Shown: in pieces, positions 1 to 4,608 of the stretch
Position numbering within the stretch: the first letter of the stretch is position 1
How the letters are laid out: every line of letters begins with the position of its first letter
Assembly: GCA_937881255.1 (NCBI GenBank)
Contig: CALGFH010000021.1
Location: forward strand, 1 to 5,872
Reading direction: 5' to 3'
From: an uncultured Actinomycetes bacterium
GTDB taxonomy: Bacteria; Actinomycetota; CALGFH01
DNA length: 5,872 bases
Notes under the pieces: generated by a model
Told to the model about the DNA's origin: nothing
The model's input: only the letters and a program-made list of their open reading frames with translations
Databases searched by the model: none
Position numbers and translations under genes: made by a program

Positions 1-413
1 CGGCGGCCCGGGCCGGGCTGCCCCCTGGCGCCCCCGGGGCCGGCCCGCGGGTCGTCCCGCGGCTGGTGGTGAGCCTGGCCGGGGTCTGCGACCTCCACGC
101 CGGCGCCGCCGAGGCCATCGGCGAGGGTGCCGTGGCCGAGTTCCTCGGCGCCACCCCCGACCAGGAACCCGACCGCTACCGCCTCGCCTCCCCGCTCGCC
201 CGCCTGCCCCTCGGGGCCCGCCAGCTGCTGGTCCACGGCGACGCCGACCCCCGCGTCCCGGTCTCCCAGAGCCGCGCCTACGCGGCCGCCGCGGCCGCCG
301 CCGGCGACCCTGTCGAGCTGGTCGAGCTGCCCGGCGTCGACCATATGGCCGTGATCGACTCCGCCTCCCCGGCCTGGGCCGAGGTCGCCCGCCGGCTCGG
401 GACGGCTCCATGA
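1..413 (+). CDS. Alpha/beta hydrolase, C-terminal fragment (5' end outside window)
   Basis: The reading frame is open from the left edge (first full codon at base 3) to TGA at 411-413, so the true start lies upstream; the GTG codons at 66 and 69 are internal. The visible part ends like an alpha/beta-hydrolase-fold esterase or peptidase. A beta-strand leads into LLVHGDADPRVPVSQS, where the second Asp (codon at 246-248) sits at the usual acid position of the catalytic triad. VELPGVDHMAVID follows, with the triad His at codon 342-344. The nucleophile Ser and oxyanion region must be upstream. The Asp and His spacing and the VPVSQS motif resemble dienelactone-hydrolase, prolyl-oligopeptidase or kynurenine-formamidase-like members; the substrate cannot be told from this part. 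It converges on the methyltransferase remnant, with the two stop codons only 24 bases apart. No link to the operon on the right is visible. Confidence 0.8.
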   Translation, partial: AARAGLPPGAPGAGPRVVPRLVVSLAGVCDLHAGAAEAIGEGAVAEFLGATPDQEPDRYRLASPLARLPLGARQLLVHGDADPRVPVSQSRAYAAAAAAAGDPVELVELPGVDHMAVIDSASPAWAEVARRLGTAP

Positions 414-437
414 CCGCCCCCGGCCGGCGCACTCCGG

Positions 438-933
438 TCAGCCCGGCGGCCGCCTGGCCGTCGCCAGCACGTGGGGCCCGAGCCCGAGCAGCTCGGGCAC
501 GCGCTCGACGGCCCGGGCGGCGTCGAGCACGACGGCCCGGCCCACCGGGTCGTCCAGGCGCTGGTCGAGGTCGCCGAGCGCGAACGCCAACCCCTCGACC
601 CCGACCAGATCGACGACCTCGAGCCGGCGCGCGTCCCCCGACGGCGGTGCCGACCCGGCCGGCGTCGCCGGCGCCGGCGCGGAGTTGCTCGACGTGGAGG
701 GCGACCAGGTCGCGGTGCTCGACCCGGTGACCGCGTCCGGCCAGCCAGGGCGCGTACCGGCCGGGGCCGCCGCCGATGTCGGCCACCACCGACGGTGGCG
801 CCGGGAGGTGGCGGAGCAGGATCTCCCTGGTGCGCTCGAACTCCACCACCCCGACCGCCGCGTCCAGGCGGTCCCGCTCGCGACCCAGCGCGTAGTGGTC
901 GTGCAGGGCGGCGGCGTCATCCGGCTGGCCCAC
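438..933 (-). pseudogene. Class I SAM-dependent methyltransferase, internally deleted and frameshifted
   Basis: From GTG at 933-931 one frame reads MGQPDDAAALHDHYALGRE, then a helix with VVEFERTREILLRHLP, then the SAM-binding motif I VVADIGGGPGRYAPWLAGRG (about residues 49-68), and RDLVALHVEQL. This is the N-terminal third of a family normally about 250-280 residues long. Near 635-639 the frame breaks at a run of five C (five G on the coding strand). Dropping one G gives AVGDARRLEVVDLVGVEG and runs on to the TGA at 440-438. That second part ends LGLGPHVLATARRP, a typical C-terminus of the same family. Even after frame repair the product would be only about 164 residues. The central block (substrate loop, motifs II-III, 'LRPGG' region) is missing. 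I read it as an internal deletion plus a one-base insertion, so not functional. The start is 2 bases after the upstream regulator's stop codon, suggesting it was once co-translated with it. A sequencing error could explain the frameshift but not the deletion. Confidence 0.72.
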
Positions 934-935
934 GG

Positions 936-1700
936 CTAGGCCTCGGCCCCGGTGGCCAGTCGCCGGCCGATGGTGGCCGCGGCTGTCACCACCTGGTCGC
1001 GGATGCGGTCGAAGCGGGGGCCGGTGACCAGGTCGGTCGGGCCGGCGACCGAGATGCCGCCGGCGGGGGCGCCGGCCGGGTCGGGGATGGGGGCGGCGAC
1101 CGAGGTCCGGCCGGGCTGGAAGGTGTCGCTGACCACGAACCCGGCCCGGGCGGCGACGGCCAGCTCGCGGGCCAGGGCGTCCAGGTCGGGCGGGTGGCCG
1201 GGTTCGGCCGCGCACACCGCCCGGACCCGGGCCGCGACCTCGTCCGGGGGGAGCAGGGCCAGGGCGGCCTTGCCGCAGCCGGTCAGGTGGGCCGGGGCCC
1301 GCAGCCCGACCCGGTTGTGCATCGGCGCCCGCACCGGCCCGCCGGCCCGGTCCAGGTACACCACCCACCCCCCGACCAGCTGCCCCAGGTGGGTCTCGAG
1401 CCCGTCCCCGGGGGCCAGCCGCTCCAGCACCCCCTCGGCCGCCCCGACCAGCCCGGTCCGCTCGATCACCTGCCCGCCCAGCCCGACCAGGGCCGGCCCC
1501 AGCCGGTAGCCCCGCCCCGTCCCCTCCTCCAGCAGCCCGGCGTCGCACAGGGTCAGGCAGATCGCGTGGGCGGTGCTGCGCGGGATCCCGGTCCGCTCGG
1601 CCACCTGCCGCACACTCAGCGAGGCCACCAGCGGCGTGAACGCCTGCAGCACCCTGGCCGCCTTGGCCACCGACCCCACCCGGGTCCCGCCCGCCCCCAT
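936..1700 (-). CDS. IclR-family transcriptional regulator
   Basis: A DNA-binding regulator of 254 residues, the usual IclR length. The N-terminal winged helix-turn-helix spans about residues 9-72: SVAKAARVLQAF, then SVRQVAERTGIPRSTAHAI with the recognition helix around 39-51, then a wing ending GRGYRLGPALVGLG. The C-terminal effector domain (about 80-250) shows the family signatures GLRAPAHLTGCGKAALALLP and GRTSVAAPIPDPAG, and ends in the GP-DLV and RIRDQVV region. I prefer the ATG at 1700-1698, because GGGGTG lies 5-10 bases upstream of it; GTG at 1706 would add two residues. It is divergent from the dioxygenase/microcompartment operon, and the gap between them holds an inverted repeat. IclR proteins commonly control aromatic catabolism (PcaR, PobR, CatR) and respond to a pathway substrate or intermediate. 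Control of the rightward operon and of its own gene is therefore likely but inferred. The effector is unknown. Confidence 0.93.
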   Translation of the reverse strand: MGAGGTRVGSVAKAARVLQAFTPLVASLSVRQVAERTGIPRSTAHAICLTLCDAGLLEEGTGRGYRLGPALVGLGGQVIERTGLVGAAEGVLERLAPGDGLETHLGQLVGGWVVYLDRAGGPVRAPMHNRVGLRAPAHLTGCGKAALALLPPDEVAARVRAVCAAEPGHPPDLDALARELAVAARAGFVVSDTFQPGRTSVAAPIPDPAGAPAGGISVAGPTDLVTGPRFDRIRDQVVTAAATIGRRLATGAEA

Positions 1701-1714
1701 CACCACCCCGAATG

Positions 1715-1733
1715 TGTCCGGCGATACCGGACA
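1715..1733. promoter_or_regulatory. Perfect inverted repeat, candidate IclR operator
   Basis: The sequence TGTCCGGCGATACCGGACA is a perfect 7-base inverted repeat (TGTCCGG / CCGGACA) around a 5-base spacer. It is centred on 1724 in the short gap between the IclR gene (start 1700) and the divergent dioxygenase gene (start 1775). Its A/T bases stand out in very GC-rich surroundings. Size and position suit an IclR-dimer site. It lies just upstream of the proposed -35 of the rightward operon, where an activator would bind, and just in front of the regulator's own start, where binding would give autorepression. Binding is inferred. Confidence 0.6.
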
Positions 1734-1739
1734 TCAGCG

Positions 1740-1775
1740 TAGGCAACGGGCGGGCCGGTGGCTAGCGTCCGGGCA
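1740..1775 (+). promoter_or_regulatory. Candidate promoter of the dioxygenase-BMC operon, leaderless mRNA
   Basis: TAGGCA at 1740-1745 (four of six matches to TTGACA) is followed after 17 bases by TAGCGT at 1763-1768, which fits TAnnnT. Transcription would then begin about 7 bases later, at or next to the ATG at 1775. No Shine-Dalgarno sequence precedes that ATG. Together these suggest a leaderless transcript, a common arrangement in actinobacteria. The upstream edge abuts the inverted repeat at 1715-1733. The assignment rests on short, degenerate matches. Confidence 0.4.
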
Positions 1776-2854
1776 TGTCGCGCGTCTTCCACATCACCGT
1801 CGGGGACCGGCGGCGGCCGCCGCAGACGGCCCCGGTCCCGACCGGTGCGCCAGCGGCCGAGCTGGGCCCGGGTGGGGGGGACGAGCGGGGGCCGGGGATC
1901 GTTGCCGGGTTCCTGGCCCCGCACCCGCCGCACCTGATCTACGCCGAGAACCCGCCCCAGAACCAGCCCCGGTCGCGGGGCGGCTGGGAGCTGCTGCGCT
2001 GGGCCTACCAGGAGGCCAGGCGGCGGCTGCGGGAGCGGCACCGGCCGGACGTGATCGTGGTCCACGCCCCCCACTGGATCACCATGGTCGGCCACCACGT
2101 GAACTGCGTGCCCAACCCGCGGGGGCTGTCGGTCGAGCCGATCTTCCCGCACCTGCTCCGCTACCGGTACGACTTCCGCACCGACGTGGAGCTGGCCACC
2201 GCGATCGCCGACTGCGCCGCCGACGCCGGCCTGGTCACCCGCAAGCTGACCAACCCCGGGGTGCGGGTCGACTACGCCACCATCGGCGCCCTGCACCTGC
2301 TCAACCCGGACTGGGACATCCCGGTGGTGTCGCTGTCGGCCAACAACAACCCCTACTTCTACAGCGACGCCGACCTGGAGCAGATGGAGCGCCTGGGGGC
2401 GGCCACCCGCCGGGCCGTCGAGGAGACCGGGCGACGGGCCGTGCTCGCCGGGTCGAACTCGCTGTCCCACCTCCACTGGGACCGGGAGCCGGACCTGCCC
2501 GAGGACATGGCCGCCGAGCACCCCTACGACGACCACCAGTACCGCTGGGACATGGACCTGCTCACCCTGGTCCGGGCCGGCCGGACCCGGGAGCTGCGGG
2601 CGTTCCTGCCCCGCCACATCGAGGCCACCGCGGCCGAGGTCAAGGCGGGCAGCCTGTCATGGCTGCTGTCGGCCCTGGGCTGGCCCGAGATCCCCGGGGA
2701 CGTGCTCGGCTACGGGACCATCATCGGCACCGGCAACGCGGTGATCGAGTGGGACCCGGCCAACCCGGCCCGGGCCCACCCGGCCCCGCCCGGCTGGGCG
2801 CCTGGGCCCGACGACGCCGACCGGCCGCGCCCGATGACCGGGGCCCGCTCGTGA
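1775..2854 (+). CDS. LigB-type class III extradiol dioxygenase, catalytic subunit (AmnB-like)
   Basis: A 359-residue non-haem Fe(II) ring-cleaving dioxygenase subunit, cytoplasmic or microcompartment cargo. All expected active-site residues of the LigB fold are present. They are His50 in APHPPHLIYAENP and His100 in VVHAPHWITMVGHH (iron ligands), His232 in SNSLSHLHW (acid/base), and Glu288 in AAEVKAGSLSWLL (third ligand). The C-terminal signature LGYGTIIGTGNAVIEW ends at residue 326. The next gene encodes a same-fold subunit without the ligands, as in 2-aminophenol 1,6-dioxygenase, where AmnB is the catalytic subunit and comes first. Ring opening of 2-aminophenol or a related o-aminophenol/catechol is thus likely; the exact substrate is open. 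ATG 1775 is the only ATG/GTG/TTG in frame before the first catalytic motif. The protein therefore carries a 40-residue Pro/Gly/Arg-rich N-terminal extension, and also a 33-residue Pro-rich tail (327-359). The total exceeds the roughly 300 residues I recall for AmnB. Its stop overlaps the next start (GTGA). Confidence 0.88.
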   Translation: MSRVFHITVGDRRRPPQTAPVPTGAPAAELGPGGGDERGPGIVAGFLAPHPPHLIYAENPPQNQPRSRGGWELLRWAYQEARRRLRERHRPDVIVVHAPHWITMVGHHVNCVPNPRGLSVEPIFPHLLRYRYDFRTDVELATAIADCAADAGLVTRKLTNPGVRVDYATIGALHLLNPDWDIPVVSLSANNNPYFYSDADLEQMERLGAATRRAVEETGRRAVLAGSNSLSHLHWDREPDLPEDMAAEHPYDDHQYRWDMDLLTLVRAGRTRELRAFLPRHIEATAAEVKAGSLSWLLSALGWPEIPGDVLGYGTIIGTGNAVIEWDPANPARAHPAPPGWAPGPDDADRPRPMTGARS

Positions 2855-3669
2855 CCGTGGTCGGGGCGGCGCTGGTCCCCGGGATGCCGCACCTGCTGGC
2901 GGCCGAGCCGGCGCCGAGCTGGAAGCTGCTGGCCGACGCGGCCCGGCAGGCCGGCCAGGACCTCCGGGCGGCCGGGCCGGACGCCTTCGTGGTCCTGTCG
3001 ACCCAGTGGTTCACCGTGCTCGGCCACCAGTTCCAGGTCGATCCGAACCCGCGCGGCGGTCACGTCGACGAGAACTGGTACGCCTACGACTACGGCACCC
3101 TCGACTACGACCTGCGCGTCGACGTCGAGCTGGCCGAGGCCTGGGCCTGCCAGGCCGAGGACATGGGCTTCCAGGCCCGCCGGACCCGCTACGACGGCTT
3201 CCCGGTCGACACCGGCACGGTGGTCGCCGGCAAGCTGGTCGACCCCGACCGGTCACGCCCGATCGCGCTCGTCTCCTGCAACCTGTACGCGGCCGCGGGC
3301 GACCTGGGCCGGATCGCCGAGGCGGCCGCCCTGGCCGCCGGGAAGCTGGGCCGTCGGGTCGCCTTCGTGGCCGTGTCCGGCCTGTCCTCGGGGCTGATCC
3401 AGCGCTGGATCGAGCCGGCCGAGGACCGCTTCGAGGACGCCGGCCACGACGCCTGGAACCGCCGTGTGCTCGACCTGCTGGCGGCCGGGCGCACCGACGA
3501 GGTGCTGGCCCTCCGGGAGGAATACGCCCGGGAGGCCCAGGCCGACAGCCAGCTGCGGGCCCTGGCCTTCCTGGCCGGCAGCGGCGCCTGCGACCGGCCG
3601 GCCCGGGTGCTGGAGTACGGGCCGGTCTGGGGCACCGGGGCGGCGGTGGTCACCTGGCTGGACGGCTGA
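2851..3669 (+). CDS. LigB-fold dioxygenase partner subunit lacking iron ligands (AmnA-like)
   Basis: A 272-residue homologue of the preceding protein, recognisable throughout: VPGMPHLLAAEPAP, STQWFTVLGHQFQVDPNPRG, SCNLYAAAGD and a final LEYGPVWGTGAAVVTWLDG. Aligned by eye with the catalytic subunit, its active site is broken. The first iron-ligand His is Gly11 (only the second His of the motif, His14, remains). The second ligand His is Gln52. The acid/base His is absent from VSGLSSGLIQRW. The Glu position appears to be Asp. This is the expected state of the non-catalytic alpha subunit of 2-aminophenol 1,6-dioxygenase (AmnA), which pairs with the beta subunit to form the working enzyme. The start is GTG 2851, overlapping the upstream TGA by four bases, so the two are probably translationally coupled in fixed ratio. 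The frame stays open far upstream, but that stretch lies inside the other subunit gene and is not coding. A 31-base gap separates it from the first shell gene. Confidence 0.86.
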   Translation: MTVVGAALVPGMPHLLAAEPAPSWKLLADAARQAGQDLRAAGPDAFVVLSTQWFTVLGHQFQVDPNPRGGHVDENWYAYDYGTLDYDLRVDVELAEAWACQAEDMGFQARRTRYDGFPVDTGTVVAGKLVDPDRSRPIALVSCNLYAAAGDLGRIAEAAALAAGKLGRRVAFVAVSGLSSGLIQRWIEPAEDRFEDAGHDAWNRRVLDLLAAGRTDEVLALREEYAREAQADSQLRALAFLAGSGACDRPARVLEYGPVWGTGAAVVTWLDG

Positions 3670-3688
3670 GGCGAGCGGCACGAGCGAC

Positions 3689-3700
3689 GGGAGGAGCGGC
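3689..3700 (+). promoter_or_regulatory. Ribosome binding site fixing the first shell-gene start
   Basis: GGGAGGAG at 3689-3696 places a GGAGG core 6 bases before ATG 3701. The frame is open further upstream, into the dioxygenase gene, so this site and the BMC domain boundary decide the start. No promoter-like sequence is evident in the 31-base gap, so the shell genes probably share the operon transcript. Confidence 0.75.
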
Positions 3701-3994
3701 ATGGCCAACGAGGCGGCCGGGTTCATCGAGGCCGAAGGGTTCGTCCCCATCTTCGACGCCATCGACGCGATGGTGAAGGCGACCGAGGTGCGGGTGAACG
3801 GGGTGATGCGCCTGGGCGGCGGGCTGGTCGCGGTCTCCCTCGGGGGCGACCTGGCCACCGTCGAGGAGGCGGTGGAGATCGGGGAGGAGACGGCCAGGGC
3901 GGTCTCCCGGGGCAAGGTCAAGTCGATCATCTTCGCCAGCCCGAGCCGGCCGGTGGCGGCCATCGCCGGCAACCCGCGGCTGCTGGACGGATAG
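3701..3994 (+). CDS. BMC-domain microcompartment shell protein (hexamer type), first copy
   Basis: A 97-residue single BMC-domain protein (PF00936 family), the hexameric tile of bacterial microcompartment facets. It shows the family order: GFIEAEGFVPIFDAIDAMVKATEV with the edge lysine at 26, which packs hexamers side by side in this family; VMRLGGGLVAVSLGGDLATVEEAVEIGEE; then KVKSIIFASPSRP. The central pore loop should be residues 37-41 (RLGGG), a small-residue loop with a basic flank. The length is near the usual 90-100, with only a short tail (85-97). ATG 3701 is chosen for its Shine-Dalgarno site and because the domain begins at residue 6. It is the first of three consecutive shell genes. 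The second lies 9 bases downstream and is only distantly similar, so they are paralogues with different pores rather than a recent duplication. Confidence 0.95.
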   Translation: MANEAAGFIEAEGFVPIFDAIDAMVKATEVRVNGVMRLGGGLVAVSLGGDLATVEEAVEIGEETARAVSRGKVKSIIFASPSRPVAAIAGNPRLLDG

Positions 3995-4003
3995 GAGGCC
4001 CAG

Positions 4004-4342
4004 ATGCCGTCGGAGCGTGCCATCGGCCTGTTCGAGACCCGCGGGGTGGTCGGGCTCACGGCCGGGATCGAGGCCATGATGAAGACCGCCGACGTGGAGT
4101 GCGTGGCCGTCGAGCGGGTGTCCAGCGGCTACTTCGCCGCCGCCATCCAGGGCAGCATCGCCGCCGTCCGCCAGGCCATGGAGGCCGGGTCGGAGGCGGT
4201 CCGCCGCTACGGCGACCTGCGCTCGGCCCAGATCTACCCCAAGCCGCACGAGGTCGCCTCGGCCCTGCTGGCCAACGGCACCGCCGAGCAGCTGTCGGGC
4301 CGGGCCATCGAGCCCGGCAAGAAGTCGCGCGGGAGCGCCTGA
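4004..4342 (+). CDS. BMC-domain microcompartment shell protein (hexamer type), second copy with C-terminal tail
   Basis: A 112-residue BMC-domain shell protein. The domain covers about residues 5-82: RAIGLFETRGVVGLTAGIEA with edge lysine at 27, ERVSSGYFAAAIQGSIAAVRQAMEAGSEAVRR, and SAQIYPKPH. The predicted pore loop (39-43, VSSGY) differs from the first copy by its Ser-Ser and Tyr, so the two hexamers should pass different molecules. A tail of 30 residues (83-112) follows the domain, with a possible short helix (EVASALLANGTAEQL) and a basic end (GKKSRGSA). Tails of this kind may line a face of the shell or contact cargo; that is inference. GGAGG at 3994-3998, overlapping the previous stop codon, sits 5 bases before ATG 4004. 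The last base of the stop is the first base of the vertex-protein start, implying coupled translation. Confidence 0.95.
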   Translation: MPSERAIGLFETRGVVGLTAGIEAMMKTADVECVAVERVSSGYFAAAIQGSIAAVRQAMEAGSEAVRRYGDLRSAQIYPKPHEVASALLANGTAEQLSGRAIEPGKKSRGSA

Positions 4343-4608
4343 TGCTGCTGGCCGAGGTGCTCGGCCGGGTCTGGGCCGAGCGCCAGGTGCCCGACCTGGA
4401 CGGCCGCCGGATGGTCCTGGTCCGGGAGCTGTCCACCTCGGCCGCGCACGTTGCCGTCGACCTGATCGACGTGGCCGCCGGCAACACCGTGCTGGTCGCC
4501 ACCGACGACGCCGCCCAGACCGCCACCGGCGGGGCGGCCGTCGACGCCGCCGTGGTCGCCCTGGTCGCGGGCGCCGACCAGCTCCCAGCGGAAAGGAGCA
4601 GCCGATGA
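4342..4608 (+). CDS. EutN/CcmL-family microcompartment vertex protein (pentamer type)
   Basis: An 88-residue protein of the EutN/CcmL (BMC-P, PF03319) family, whose pentamers cap the corners of polyhedral microcompartments. The opening MLLAEVLGRVWAERQVPDLDGRRMVLVREL is the typical start, with the conserved G-R-V-W and L-x-G-R-R-x-x-L-V segments. It is followed by VAVDLIDVAAGNTVLVATDDAA and VDAAVVALV. Length is normal for the family. The start ATG 4342 overlaps the upstream TGA by one base (TGATG), with GGGAG at 4331-4335 as a weak ribosome site. The end overlaps the next gene by four bases (ATGA). Together with the two hexamer genes, this gives the minimum set of tile and vertex proteins for a closed shell. 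No tandem-domain (trimer) shell gene is seen in the window. Confidence 0.93.
   Translation: MLLAEVLGRVWAERQVPDLDGRRMVLVRELSTSAAHVAVDLIDVAAGNTVLVATDDAAQTATGGAAVDAAVVALVAGADQLPAERSSR
4592..4598 (+). promoter_or_regulatory. Ribosome binding site of the PEP-utilising-like gene
   Basis: AAAGGAG lies 6 bases before ATG 4605, inside the 3' end of the vertex-protein gene. It is an A-rich patch in otherwise very GC-rich sequence. It is among the stronger ribosome sites of the operon, suggesting this gene is well translated rather than depending only on coupling to the vertex gene. Confidence 0.7.

Noticed and set aside
438..920. A single 160-codon methyltransferase-like minus-strand gene starting at ATG 920
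   Set aside because: In that frame the first 90 or so residues (TTTTRWVASGTAW and onward) are nonsense. The SAM motif lies in the other frame, starting at GTG 933. Only the C-terminal part of this frame is real.
471..1742. A 423-codon open frame on the plus strand over the regulator and methyltransferase region
   Set aside because: It is rich in Arg, Pro and Gly with no recognisable domain. It lies antisense to the well-supported IclR gene, so it is a by-product of GC-rich codons.
1700..2617. A 305-codon minus-strand frame opposite the catalytic dioxygenase gene
   Set aside because: No motif is visible, and the plus strand carries an intact active site with all four expected catalytic residues.
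1573..2850. Upstream part of the frame that contains the second dioxygenase subunit, which could suggest a 698-residue protein
   Set aside because: This part is Arg/Pro/Gly-rich and overlaps the catalytic subunit gene in another frame. Family homology begins only at GTG 2851.
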